Shown piece after piece: positions 29,885 to 38,636 of a stretch of 64,000 bases of DNA. Under the pieces are notes generated by a model. The model did no database searches, was not told the DNA's origin, and saw nothing but the letters and a program-made list of their open reading frames with translations. The translations under genes and the position numbers were made by a program. Within the stretch, counting starts at the first letter, position 1; each line of letters opens with the position of its first letter. Source of the stretch: Chloroflexota bacterium (GTDB lineage Bacteria; Chloroflexota; Limnocylindria; P2-11E); contig VBFY01000063.1 of assembly GCA_005889405.1 (NCBI GenBank), positions 1 to 64,000 on the forward strand, given 5' to 3'.

Positions 29885-31053
29885 GCGTGTCCACGCCGCT
29901 CCGGTCGACCGTCGTCGACGTCGATCTCGACGCGATCGCGGCCAACCTCAGTGCGCTGAAGGCCAGAGGCGGCGGCGAGGTCATCGCGGTGGTGAAGGCC
30001 GACGCCTACGGTCACGGCGTCGAAGCCGTGGCGGAGACGCTGGTGGAGGCGGGCGCCGCCATGCTCGCGGCGTTCACGGTCGAAGAGGCGCTGGTGATCC
30101 GCCGGGCCGGGATCACCGCGCCGGTGCTCGTGCTCTCCGGCGTATCGGACCGGGCGGAGGCCGAGGCCGCGATCGCGGCGGACTGCGCGCTCGTCGTGTG
30201 GGATCTCGAGCGCGCGCGCCTCGTCGACGAGGTGGCGGCCGCGGCGGGGCGCATCGCGCGCGTGCATTTCAAGGTGGACACGGGCCTCACGCGCCTTGGC
30301 GCACCGCTCGCGGAGGCGCCGGCGCGGCTCGCCGCGATCCGCGAGCTCCGTCACCTCGAGGTCGACGGTTTGTTCACGCACCTCGCCACCGCGGACGAGC
30401 CGGACGTCGCGAACGATCGGGCGCAGCTCGCGCGTTTCGCCGACGTGATGCGCGCGATCGCGACGCCGCCACGCTGGGTCCACGCGGCGGCGAGCGCGGG
30501 CGTCGCCGCGTTCGGCGCCGTCCCGGGCTGCAACGCGATCCGTCCAGGTGTCTCGCTCTACGGGCTCCATGCCGCGCCGCATCTCGCCGGCGCGCTCAGG
30601 CTGCGACCCGCGCTCGAGTGGCGCTCGCACGTCCATCGGGTCGCCGCGGTGCCCAAGGGGACCGGCGTTTCATACGGTCTGGAGTACCGCCTGCCGCGCG
30701 ACGGTCGTGTCGCGACGGTGCCCGTCGGCTACGGCGACGGTCTCCCGCGTGCGCTCGGGCGCCACGGTCGGGTGCTCCTCGGCGGGCGCGCCCTGCCGTT
30801 CGCGGGACGCGTGGCCATGGACCTCGTCATGCTTGACGTGACTGAACTTCCGGCGACGCGCGAAGGTGACGAGGTGGTGGTGATCGGAGATCAGGGTCCG
30901 GCGCGGCAGACCGCGGACGACCTTGCTGCGGCGGTGGGCACGATCAGCTACGAGATCGTGGTGGGCATCCGTCGCCGCGTACCGCGGCGTTACCACCGCG
31001 GCGGCCGCGTCGTCGCGGTGCGCACGCTCGCCGACGGTTACCGTCGCCTGTGA
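29881..31053 (+). CDS. alr: Alanine racemase
   Basis: Alr makes D-alanine for peptidoglycan. The 390-residue protein has the PLP-binding lysine in AVVKADAYGHG (Lys39), the FTHLATAD segment, the catalytic Tyr region SYGLEYRLPRDGRVATVPVGYGDGLPR, and GRVAMDLVMLDVT near the end. It starts in the nnrD stop (ATGA). The next gene starts inside its own stop (GTGA). Confidence 0.97.
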   Translation: MSVSTPLRSTVVDVDLDAIAANLSALKARGGGEVIAVVKADAYGHGVEAVAETLVEAGAAMLAAFTVEEALVIRRAGITAPVLVLSGVSDRAEAEAAIAADCALVVWDLERARLVDEVAAAAGRIARVHFKVDTGLTRLGAPLAEAPARLAAIRELRHLEVDGLFTHLATADEPDVANDRAQLARFADVMRAIATPPRWVHAAASAGVAAFGAVPGCNAIRPGVSLYGLHAAPHLAGALRLRPALEWRSHVHRVAAVPKGTGVSYGLEYRLPRDGRVATVPVGYGDGLPRALGRHGRVLLGGRALPFAGRVAMDLVMLDVTELPATREGDEVVVIGDQGPARQTADDLAAAVGTISYEIVVGIRRRVPRRYHRGGRVVAVRTLADGYRRL

Positions 31054-32999
31054 TCGTGCCGCGCCGTCTTGCGATCCTTCTCGCGCTCGTGCTCGTCGGC
31101 GGCGCGTGCCTGCCGCCGCAGACGGGTCCCGACCGTTCGCCCACGCCGGGTGCGAGCGCGACCACGTCCGCCAGCGCGGGCGCGAGTGCGAGCACGGCGC
31201 CGGTCGCGTCCGACATGAGCGCCGCGCTACTGGCGAACCCACTGCCCGAGGCGAACATCTTCGACCTCACGCGGCGTATGCGCGGCCGCAACGGGCAGCC
31301 CGCCGACGCGTTCCAGCCCGTCCGCGCCACCCCGCTGGTCGAGAACGTCGGCACGCAGGTCCCGTTCTGGACCTACGACTTCGCAGCGAAGAAGCCCACG
31401 CGGATCACGGCGACGCTGCGCGTGGTCAGCGATCACGCGAAGTGGTGGGTGCAGAACGACGTGCAGGTCGACCTCGATCAGCTCGGAGCGAGCGCGGCGT
31501 CGTTCGAGAACAAGGTCTATCCGACGGACCGCAGGCTCTACGGCGAGGAGTGGACGCCCGGCGTCGACTCCGATCCGCACATCAACATCCTGCTCGCGAA
31601 GATCCCGGGTGCGGCCGCGGGCTATTTCAGCTCGTCCGACGAGCTACCGCTCTGGGTGAACGAGTTCTCCGCGGAGCGCGAGATGGTCTACATCAACTCG
31701 CTCGCCGCGCGTCCCGGCACGAGCTATCTCAGCTCGATCGTCGCGCACGAGTTCTGTCACATGATCCAGTACGGGAAGCGCAAGAGGTCGTCGGTGTGGT
31801 TCAACGAGGGCCAGGCGCAGCTCTGCGAGCAGGCGAACGGTTTCCCGGTGTCGCACGCGCAGACGTTCCTTTCGCTTCCGGACACGCAGCTCAATGACTG
31901 GCCCGAGCTCGAACAGTCGCAAGCCCACTACGGGCTCGCGTATCTGTTCCTCGAGTTCGCACGGCAACAGGCGGGCGGCGACGACCTCATCAACGCGTTC
32001 ATGGCGAAGGGCATCGACACGCCGGCCGACCTCGACGCGGTGCTTCGCGCGCGCGGCCAGCGGGGCCTCGAGGAGCTCTTCGCCGACTTCGCGGTGGCGA
32101 ACGCGTTCATCGGGTCGTCGGCCGAAGCGCGGTACAGCTACCCGACCGGCATCGCGAGTCGGACGCCCGCGGGGCCGACGGACCAGGACCGCGTGACGCT
32201 GGGCAACACCCTGGCGACGAGCACACACGAATATGCAGCGCGCTACGTCGAGCTGCCACGCGCGGCGATGAAGGTCCATTTCGACGGCGCCCGGCAGACG
32301 AAGCTGCTGCCGACCGATCCCCACTCGGGCAAGGCGATGTGGTGGTCGGATCGCGCCGACGGGCTGGACAGCACCCTGACACGCACGGTCGACCTGCGGG
32401 CGGCGACACGACCGACGCTTTCGTTCTGGACCTGGTACGAGATCGAGAAGGACTACGACTACGCGTATGTGGCCGCGTCGACCGACGGCGGCGCGCACTG
32501 GACGACGCTCGCCGCACCCGCAACGACGAAGGACGACCCGAACGGCGACAACCTCGGCAACGGCTTCACCGATGTCTCCGGAGGCGGCAAGGCGCCCGCG
32601 TGGATCCAACAGGAGGTCGACCTTTCGCCGTACGCCGGCAAGGAGATCCAGCTGCGCTTCGAGTACGTGACGGACGGAGCGCTCAGCCTCCACGGCATGG
32701 CGCTGGACGACATCGCGATCAGCGGAGGAGTGCTGACCGACGATGCCGAAAGCGACAACGGCTGGCTGGCGAGCGGCTTCGTGCGCTCGACGAACGCGGT
32801 CTCGCAGCGGTTCCTCGTGCAGCTGCTCCGCTTCACGGCCGGCGGCACGACGGTGGACCGCCGCAGCGTCGACGCGGGGACGCTCGACCTGGAGGTGGAT
32901 ACGTCGAGCGATCGGCGCGCGCCGCTCCTCGCCGTCACCGGATTCGCGGTGCGCACGACGGAGATCGTGCCGTTCAGCGTCTCGGTCGATCGGCGATGA
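31050..32999 (+). CDS. Lipoprotein metalloprotease, immune inhibitor A-like
   Basis: The 649-residue protein has a lipobox VGGAC near residue 20, a Ser/Thr/Ala-rich linker, and then a metallopeptidase region containing AHEFCHMIQY (HExxH zinc motif, about residue 232) followed by WFNEGQAQ, where the Glu could be the third ligand. The C-terminal part (about 420-640) has two jelly-roll segments like those of InhA/M6 proteins: LSFWTWYEIEKDYDYAYVAASTDGG, then IQLRFEYVTDG. It should be a surface protease. It is embedded in the alr-galU operon by 4-base overlaps. The exact peptidase family is uncertain. Confidence 0.75.
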   Translation: MIVPRRLAILLALVLVGGACLPPQTGPDRSPTPGASATTSASAGASASTAPVASDMSAALLANPLPEANIFDLTRRMRGRNGQPADAFQPVRATPLVENVGTQVPFWTYDFAAKKPTRITATLRVVSDHAKWWVQNDVQVDLDQLGASAASFENKVYPTDRRLYGEEWTPGVDSDPHINILLAKIPGAAAGYFSSSDELPLWVNEFSAEREMVYINSLAARPGTSYLSSIVAHEFCHMIQYGKRKRSSVWFNEGQAQLCEQANGFPVSHAQTFLSLPDTQLNDWPELEQSQAHYGLAYLFLEFARQQAGGDDLINAFMAKGIDTPADLDAVLRARGQRGLEELFADFAVANAFIGSSAEARYSYPTGIASRTPAGPTDQDRVTLGNTLATSTHEYAARYVELPRAAMKVHFDGARQTKLLPTDPHSGKAMWWSDRADGLDSTLTRTVDLRAATRPTLSFWTWYEIEKDYDYAYVAASTDGGAHWTTLAAPATTKDDPNGDNLGNGFTDVSGGGKAPAWIQQEVDLSPYAGKEIQLRFEYVTDGALSLHGMALDDIAISGGVLTDDAESDNGWLASGFVRSTNAVSQRFLVQLLRFTAGGTTVDRRSVDAGTLDLEVDTSSDRRAPLLAVTGFAVRTTEIVPFSVSVDRR

Positions 33000-33919
33000 C
33001 GCGCGAGGGCGCTGGCCACGCACCGGCGGTGCGGCCGGTGAGGTACGGCGTCATCCCGGCAGGGGGTCTCGGCACGCGCTTCCTTCCGATCAGTCGCGCG
33101 GTCCCGAAGGAGCTGATCCCGATCGTCGATACACCGGTGATCGAGCTCGTCGTCACGGAGATGACCGCCTCCGGGATCGAGCGCGTCGTCCTCGTCGTCG
33201 GGCCGGGCAAGGAGTGGATCGAGGCGTACTTCAAACCGAACCCGCGCATCGAGGCGCGTCTCGCGGCCGACATGCGAAGGGAGGACCTCGAGCTCCTGAA
33301 GCGTGCCGAGCGCCTGGCGCAGGTGAAGTCAGTTCTGCAGGCCGAGCCGAAGGGGAACGGGCACGCGGTCCTTCAGGCACGTCCGCTCGTGGGCGACGAG
33401 CCCTTCGCGATGCTCTGGGGTGACGACATCATGCTCGGCGAGGAGCCCGCGCTCGTGCAGCTGATGAAGGCGCGCGAGCGACTCGGCGGCGGAAGCGTCG
33501 TCGGCTGCATCCGCGTGGGAAAGAAGGACATCAGCCGCTACGGCGTCGTCGCCGGCACCGAGGTCGACGACCAGACGCGTCGAGTGATCGCGATCGTGGA
33601 GAAGCCGGCGCCCGAGGACGCTCCCAGCGATCTCGCGGCGGTCCACGGCTACCTCCTCGAGCCGGAGATCTTCGACGCGCTGGCGAAGCAACCGCCGGGT
33701 CGTGGTGGGGAGGTCTGGCTCACCGATGCCGTCGCCGAGCTCGCTCGCCAGGGCGCGCCGGTCTGGGCCGTCGAGCTGAAAGGCCAGCGTTACGACTGTG
33801 GCGACAAGATCGGCTACGTGAACGCCTTCGTGGACGCGGCGCTGGGCCGGAACGACACCGGGCCCGCCGTTCGGGCCCATTTGGAGGCACTCGGCTGGAA
33901 GGCGCCCCGCGCACGATAA
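32996..33919 (+). CDS. galU: UTP-glucose-1-phosphate uridylyltransferase
   Basis: GalU makes UDP-glucose for glycolipids and polysaccharides. The 307-residue protein contains the nucleotide-binding signature IPAGGLGTRFLPISRAVPKELIPIVDTP, plus EPKGNGHAVLQA, the metal Asp in MLWGDDIM, and VEKPAPEDAPS. ATG 32996 overlaps the preceding stop; the longer open frame is a shadow. It is the last gene of the operon, followed by 113 gene-free bases. Confidence 0.95.
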   Translation: MTREGAGHAPAVRPVRYGVIPAGGLGTRFLPISRAVPKELIPIVDTPVIELVVTEMTASGIERVVLVVGPGKEWIEAYFKPNPRIEARLAADMRREDLELLKRAERLAQVKSVLQAEPKGNGHAVLQARPLVGDEPFAMLWGDDIMLGEEPALVQLMKARERLGGGSVVGCIRVGKKDISRYGVVAGTEVDDQTRRVIAIVEKPAPEDAPSDLAAVHGYLLEPEIFDALAKQPPGRGGEVWLTDAVAELARQGAPVWAVELKGQRYDCGDKIGYVNAFVDAALGRNDTGPAVRAHLEALGWKAPRAR

Positions 33920-34032
33920 CCGTCCAGTTGCTCGCCTAAACAGGCACCCACGCGCCTGAACCTCGCCTCGGGACCCTCTGCTAGGATTCTCTCCGTTCCC
34001 CCTCAGTACACCTAGGGCATCGCCATGTCCGG

Positions 34033-34974
34033 GTGGTCGGGGAATGGGGAAGGGGTCGGGAGCTGAGGCGGACATCAGTCTCTGAGCTGCTGCGCGTCGG
34101 GTCGCTTGCGCTGCTGACGCTGTTCGTCTTCGGCGCGTCCTGGGCGCTCGCGTCGCTCGGAGCGCGCGATGCGACAGCGACGACTGTCGACGCCCAGCGT
34201 GTCGCTCCAGTATCACGCTCGCTCCCGCGAGACGTTCCGCCGCCAGCTCCAGCGCTCCTGCGCCTGAGCGCGCCGAGCGTGCCGCTCACGCTCGTCGACG
34301 CGTCCGGCGTGACTCCGCTGCGCGCGCCCCGGGCGGTCACGGTCGCCGAGGCGCTGGCCGTGAACGGCATCGAGCTCGGCCCGCAGGACAGCGTCTCGAT
34401 CGCGGCCGAAGCGATCGTGAACGCCGGCGACGTCATCCAGCTCACGCGGGTTGCCGACTACGACGCCGTCGTCCGGGAGACGCTGGACTTCTCCGTCCAG
34501 GTCATCTACGACGCCGAGCTCGCGGCGGGGCGGACCGTCGTGGTGACCGCCGGCGTGCCGGGACTCGCAGACAATACCTACCGCATCCACGTCGTCGACG
34601 GCGCGGAGGCTGGCCGGGCCCTGGTGGGCAGCGCCCTCGTCGTCTCGCCAGTGGCCGAGGTGCGCCGCGTTGGCACGAAGCCGGCGCCTGCGCCCGCGGA
34701 CATCGAGTCGGTGATCCGCTCCGCGGCCGCGGCCTGGGGCGCCGACCCGAGCCAGCTCCTGCGTGTCGCGTGGTGCGAGAGCCGTTACAACCCATACGCC
34801 GTCAACGCGCGATCCGGCGCGGCCGGCCTCTTCCAGTTCATGCCCGCGACCTGGGCGGCCAACAGCGTGCGTGCCGGTTACGGCGGTGCGAGCGTGTTCG
34901 ACGCGGTCGCGAACGCGAACGTCGCGGCCTACATGTTCAGCCGCGGGCAGGCGGCGCAGTGGAGCTGCAAATAG
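34033..34974 (+). CDS. Rpf-like secreted protein: DUF348, G5 and transglycosylase domains
   Basis: The 313-residue protein has an N-terminal membrane segment (about 22-40). Then come a DUF348-like module (PRAVTVAEALAVNGIELGPQDSVS), a G5-type strand pair (DFSVQVIYDAELAAGRTVVVTAGVPGLADNTYRIHVVDG) and a C-terminal SLT/resuscitation-promoting-factor-like domain with catalytic Glu in RVAWCESRYNPYAVN and the AAGLFQFMPATWAAN block. It should cleave the glycan backbone of peptidoglycan. No ydaO riboswitch, common before such genes in Actinobacteria, is visible upstream. The GTG start is the first in frame. Confidence 0.85.
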   Translation: MVGEWGRGRELRRTSVSELLRVGSLALLTLFVFGASWALASLGARDATATTVDAQRVAPVSRSLPRDVPPPAPALLRLSAPSVPLTLVDASGVTPLRAPRAVTVAEALAVNGIELGPQDSVSIAAEAIVNAGDVIQLTRVADYDAVVRETLDFSVQVIYDAELAAGRTVVVTAGVPGLADNTYRIHVVDGAEAGRALVGSALVVSPVAEVRRVGTKPAPAPADIESVIRSAAAAWGADPSQLLRVAWCESRYNPYAVNARSGAAGLFQFMPATWAANSVRAGYGGASVFDAVANANVAAYMFSRGQAAQWSCK

Positions 34975-34985
34975 TCGCAGCCACT

Positions 34986-34991
34986 TAGGCT
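34986..34991 (+). promoter_or_regulatory. Leaderless -10 box for rsmA
   Basis: TAGGCT ends 6 bases before the ATG of rsmA. With the normal -10 to start-point distance, transcription would begin at the start codon itself. There is no Shine-Dalgarno sequence. Confidence 0.5.
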
Positions 34992-34997
34992 GCGCCG

Positions 34998-35867
34998 ATG
35001 GACGTCGCCGACCCGAGCGCCCTCGAGAGCGTCCTGCGCCGGCATGGCGTGCGCGCCGCGACCTCGCTCGGCCAGCGTTTCCTCGTCGACCGCGGCGTCC
35101 TCCGCGCCATCCTCGATGCCGCTGAGCTCTCGGCCCGCGACGACGTCCTCGAGGTCGGGCCCGGTCCCGGCGTGCTCACCGCGCAGCTTGCCGAACGTGC
35201 CCGCTCGGTGACCGCGGTCGAGATCGACGAGCGCATGGTGGCGGTGCTGGGGGAAACGCTCGCCGGCCACGAGAACGTCAAGATCGTCCGCGCCGACGCG
35301 CTCGCCGTGGACCTCTTCGCTCTGGGCGATCGACGGCCCACGCGGATCGTCGCGAACCTGCCCTACCAGATCACGACGCCGCTGCTCGAGCGCTTCATCG
35401 GTGACGACCGGCGCCCGCCCCTCGTCGTCGTGCTCGTGCAGGAGGAGGTCGCGCGCCGCATCGTCGCGACGGCGTCGTCGGCGAAGGAGCGCGGATATCT
35501 CTCCGTGTTCGTGCAGTCGTTCGCCGACGCGAAGATCGTCCGCCGCGTCCCGCCGACCGCATTCCGGCCCGCACCGAAGGTGAGCTCCGCGGTCGTCGCG
35601 CTGCGCCCGCATGCGCGCCCGGTATTCGCGCCGCTCGAGCGGAACGCGTTCCTGCGACTGGTGAGCGACGTGTTCCGTCACCGTCGCAAGCAGCTGCGCG
35701 GCGCCCTCGGTCACGAAGCAGGCGTCACGCCGGATCGCGCCGAGGCCGCGCTGCGAGCGAGCGGCATCGAGCCGCGTCGCCGCGCGGAGGAGCTGACCCT
35801 CGAGGAGTGGGTCGCGCTCGCGCGCGCGCTCGGCGTGCCGACAGACGGCTCGCGGTCGCGGCGGTGA
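34998..35867 (+). CDS. rsmA: 16S rRNA dimethyladenosine transferase
   Basis: RsmA/KsgA dimethylates two adjacent adenines in the 3' end of 16S rRNA during late 30S assembly. The 289-residue protein has SLGQRFLVD, the SAM-binding LEVGPGPGVLTAQLAE, VEIDERM, VRADAL and the catalytic NLPYQITTPLL (Asn-Leu-Pro-Tyr). The C-terminal helical domain is VFRHRRKQLRGAL to EEWVALARAL. It has its own leaderless promoter, and ispE overlaps its stop. Confidence 0.96.
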   Translation: MDVADPSALESVLRRHGVRAATSLGQRFLVDRGVLRAILDAAELSARDDVLEVGPGPGVLTAQLAERARSVTAVEIDERMVAVLGETLAGHENVKIVRADALAVDLFALGDRRPTRIVANLPYQITTPLLERFIGDDRRPPLVVVLVQEEVARRIVATASSAKERGYLSVFVQSFADAKIVRRVPPTAFRPAPKVSSAVVALRPHARPVFAPLERNAFLRLVSDVFRHRRKQLRGALGHEAGVTPDRAEAALRASGIEPRRRAEELTLEEWVALARALGVPTDGSRSRR

Positions 35868-36718
35868 CGCGCGCGGTCACGCTGCTCGCGCCGGCGAAGA
35901 TCAACCTCGCGCTGGCGGTCACCGGGAAGCGATCCGACGGCTATCACGAGCTTCGCAGCGTGTTCGCGACGATCGATCTCGCCGATCGCGTGCGCGTCGC
36001 GCCGAACCGGCGACTCGAGGTGCGCATTGTGCCCGACGTCGGCGCCGCTCCGGGCGACGAGCTCGCCAGTCGCGCGGTGCACGCGCTGGCCGAAGCCATC
36101 GGTCGCGAACCCGCCGCGTTCGTGCATGTCAGAAAACGCATCCCGGTCGCGGCGGGCCTGGGCGGGGGATCGAGCGACGCGGGCGCGGTGCTTCGCGCTC
36201 TGGCGAGGATCTGGCGACGCCCGGACGTCGACCTCGTCGCGCTGGCGGCGACCGTCGGCTCCGACGTTCCGTTCTTCGCGAGTGGCGCGCGCGTCGCGCT
36301 CGTCAGCGGGCGGGGCGAGCGCGTCGATCCACTACCTGGTCTGGCGCGGACCCACATCGTGGTCGTGCGCCTCGACGCGCGTCTCCAGACGCGGGATGTC
36401 TTCGCGGCGCTGCGAAGCGAGGATCGGGGCGCCGATGGCGCGGTGGTTGCGCTGCTGGATGCGTTCTCGCGCCGCGGCGTGTCCGGGCGGCTGCTCCGCG
36501 AGAGCGCGCGGAACGATCTGCTCAGGGCCGCCGAGCGTCTTTGTCCCGCCGTCGCGGATGCGCGGTCGCGCGCGGCGGAGCACGGCATCGCTCTCTCGCT
36601 CAGCGGCAGCGGGCCGACACTTTTCGCGGTCGCGGATGACCGCCCCCACGCCCTCCGAATCTCGCGCGCGCTTCGGCGGATCGGCCTCGCGGCACACGCG
36701 CACACGATGGGTGGCTAA
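35864..36718 (+). CDS. ispE: 4-diphosphocytidyl-2-C-methyl-D-erythritol kinase
   Basis: IspE phosphorylates CDP-methylerythritol in the MEP isoprenoid pathway. The 284-residue protein has LLAPAKINLALAVTGKRSDGYHEL, the GHMP ATP loop PVAAGLGGGSSDAGAVLRAL (about 94-113), the GSDVPFF segment and the C-terminal SLSGSGPTLFAV. The GTG start overlaps the rsmA stop. The rsmA-ispE pairing is common in Gram-positive genomes. Confidence 0.95.
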   Translation: MTRAVTLLAPAKINLALAVTGKRSDGYHELRSVFATIDLADRVRVAPNRRLEVRIVPDVGAAPGDELASRAVHALAEAIGREPAAFVHVRKRIPVAAGLGGGSSDAGAVLRALARIWRRPDVDLVALAATVGSDVPFFASGARVALVSGRGERVDPLPGLARTHIVVVRLDARLQTRDVFAALRSEDRGADGAVVALLDAFSRRGVSGRLLRESARNDLLRAAERLCPAVADARSRAAEHGIALSLSGSGPTLFAVADDRPHALRISRALRRIGLAAHAHTMGG

Positions 36719-36768
36719 GGGTCGCTAGACCGGGCGAGCGAGGGCTGTCCCCTTAACGTGAAAGGGCA

Positions 36769-37134
36769 ATGGACGACAAACGCGGAGACATGACCGTGCG
36801 CCAGGCCGGCCAAAAGGGCGGCACCTCCACGGCCGGGAAGCACGGGGCGTCCTTCTACCGTGAGATCGGCAAGCGCGGCGGTCAGGCGCGCAAGGGTCAA
36901 CTGGGCACCGAGGGCTACGCGAAGCTCGGACGCAAAGGGGGCGAGGCGCGCAAGACGCAGCTCGGCTCGAAGGGCTACGCGGACCTCGGGCGCAAGGGCG
37001 GGGAAGCGCGAAAGACGCAGCTTGGCAGCGAGGGCTACGCGCAGCTTGGGCGCAAGGGCGGCCGCCGTGTCGCGGAGCTCATCCGGCGCGGGAAACAGCC
37101 GCCAAACGGCGAGAAGACGGGCGACCACCGCTAG
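36769..37134 (+). CDS. KGG-repeat stress protein
   Basis: The 121-residue, Lys/Gly-rich, hydrophilic protein is built of three near-identical 20-residue units of the form G-[KR]-[KR]-G-G-x-A-R-K-x-Q-L-G-[TS]-x-G-Y-A-x-L (about residues 34-93), preceded by one divergent copy and followed by a partial one. This is the KGG motif of GsiB/con-10/YciG-type stress proteins, which are disordered and accumulate in starvation or desiccation. The ATG at 36769 is preceded by AAAGGG; a second ATG lies seven codons later. The repeats are also 60-base direct repeats in DNA. No linked partner; a tRNA follows. Confidence 0.85.
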   Translation: MDDKRGDMTVRQAGQKGGTSTAGKHGASFYREIGKRGGQARKGQLGTEGYAKLGRKGGEARKTQLGSKGYADLGRKGGEARKTQLGSEGYAQLGRKGGRRVAELIRRGKQPPNGEKTGDHR

Positions 37135-37160
37135 TCCCCCTATCCTTTGGCCGTGTCCGA

Positions 37161-37231
37161 TGGGGCGTGGCCAAGTGGTAAGGCAGGGGACTTTGAATCC
37201 CCGATCCCAGGTTCGATCCCTGGCGCCCCAA
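37161..37231 (+). tRNA. tRNA-Gln (TTG anticodon)
   Basis: The cloverleaf is complete: acceptor TGGGGCG/CGCCCCA with discriminator A, D-arm GCC/GGC, anticodon stem GGGGA/TCCCC around loop CTTTGAA (anticodon TTG), and T-arm CCAGG/CCTGG with loop TTCGATC. CCA is not encoded. glmU starts 37 bases downstream. Confidence 0.94.
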
Positions 37232-37268
37232 CCCGCCGCGCAGCCACCCGCCTAAGCCGTCGAGCGCT

Positions 37269-38636
37269 ATGACCGCGGGGACCCCAGCCGTCGTGCTCGC
37301 GGCGGGTCTTGGCACGCGGATGCGGTCGCAGACGAGCAAGGTCCTGCATCTGGTGGCCGGCAAACCGCTTCTCGCTCACGTGCTCGAAGCGGTCCGGGGC
37401 GCCGGCGGGCGCCCGATCGTCGTACTGTCGAAGGAAAGCGAGCCCGCGCGCGCGATCGTCGGCGACGGCGCGATCGTCGCGATGCAGGACCCGCCGCGCG
37501 GCACCGGCGATGCGGTGCGTGTCGCGCTCGACGCGATCGCGGACCCCTCGGGCGAGGCGTTCATCGTCTACGGCGACACGCCGCTGCTGTGGCCGAAGAC
37601 GCTGCGCACTCTCGCCGAGCTGCGCGCGAAGCGCGGCGCGGTGCTCGCGCTCCTCTCGGGCAAGGTCGGCACCACGAACGCCTACGGTCGCGTCGTTCGC
37701 GACGCGAGTGGCGACGTCTCGCGTGTCATCGAGGCCCGCCTGGCCACCGCCGACGAGCGGAATCTGCCTGAGTCGAACCTGGGCGCCTACGCCATCGACC
37801 TCGCGTGGTTGCGGAAGGCCGTGCCAAGATTACGCGCGAACGACACCGGCGAGGTGTTCCTCACCGACATCGTCGCGCTCGCGGCTGCGGACGGCGCCCG
37901 CGTCGTGGCGTACTGCACCGAGGATCCAGAAGAAGCGATGGGCGTGAACACACGGGTAGAGCTCGCGGCCGCGGAGGACATCGTGCGACGGCGGATCCGC
38001 GAACGTCACATGCTCGCCGGTGTCACGTTCCACGATCCCGCCTCATCCCTGGTCGACGCCGATGTCGAGATCGCGCCGGATGTCGTCATCGAGCGCGGCT
38101 GCATCCTCGAGGGCCGCACCCGTATCGGCGCCGGCACGCGCGTGGGTCCGTACGCGATCGTGCGCGACACACAGGTCGGCGAGCGCTGCCGGGTGGAGGC
38201 ATCGGTCCTCGAGGGCGCGACGCTCGAGGACGATGTGACGGTCGGTCCGTATTCGCACCTTCGACCCGGTGCGCATCTCGAGAAGGGCGTCCAGCTCGGG
38301 AATTTCGGCGAGGTGAAGAACGCGCGTCTCGGCAAAGGCACGAAGATGCACCACTTCTCGTACGTGGGCGACGCGCAGGTCGGGCAGCGCGTGAACATCA
38401 GCGCTGGCGTCATCACGCTCAACTACGACGGCGTGCGCAAGCACCGCACCGAGATCGGGGACGACGCGTTCATCGGCTCGGACTCGCTGCTCCGCGCGCC
38501 GATCAAGATCGGCGCGCGCGCGATGACCGGCGCGGGCTCCGTCGTGACGAAAGACGTTCCCGACGACATGCTGGGGGTCGGCGTACCCGCACGCATCCGC
38601 AAGAAGACGGAGCGGCAGAAGGACAAGGCGACCTGA
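37269..38636 (+). CDS. glmU: Bifunctional UDP-GlcNAc pyrophosphorylase / GlcN-1-P acetyltransferase
   Basis: GlmU acetylates glucosamine-1-phosphate and then makes UDP-GlcNAc. The 455-residue protein has the uridylyltransferase half with VVLAAGLGTRMRSQTSKVLHLVAGKP, and QDPPRGTGDAV and YGDTPLL. The C-terminal left-handed beta-helix has repeated hexads (VGPYSHLRPGAHLEKGVQLGNFGEVKNARLGKGTKMHHFSYVGDAQVG), including the His of the acetyltransferase centre. With glmS and glmM in this window the pathway from fructose-6-phosphate is complete. The stop overlaps the next start (TGATG). Confidence 0.97.
   Translation: MTAGTPAVVLAAGLGTRMRSQTSKVLHLVAGKPLLAHVLEAVRGAGGRPIVVLSKESEPARAIVGDGAIVAMQDPPRGTGDAVRVALDAIADPSGEAFIVYGDTPLLWPKTLRTLAELRAKRGAVLALLSGKVGTTNAYGRVVRDASGDVSRVIEARLATADERNLPESNLGAYAIDLAWLRKAVPRLRANDTGEVFLTDIVALAAADGARVVAYCTEDPEEAMGVNTRVELAAAEDIVRRRIRERHMLAGVTFHDPASSLVDADVEIAPDVVIERGCILEGRTRIGAGTRVGPYAIVRDTQVGERCRVEASVLEGATLEDDVTVGPYSHLRPGAHLEKGVQLGNFGEVKNARLGKGTKMHHFSYVGDAQVGQRVNISAGVITLNYDGVRKHRTEIGDDAFIGSDSLLRAPIKIGARAMTGAGSVVTKDVPDDMLGVGVPARIRKKTERQKDKAT

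Noticed and set aside
33920-34032. A ydaO-type c-di-AMP riboswitch before the Rpf-like gene
   Set aside because: I looked because these often precede muralytic genes, but the conserved paired elements are not visible; only a weak CAGGC/GCCTG inverted repeat is present.
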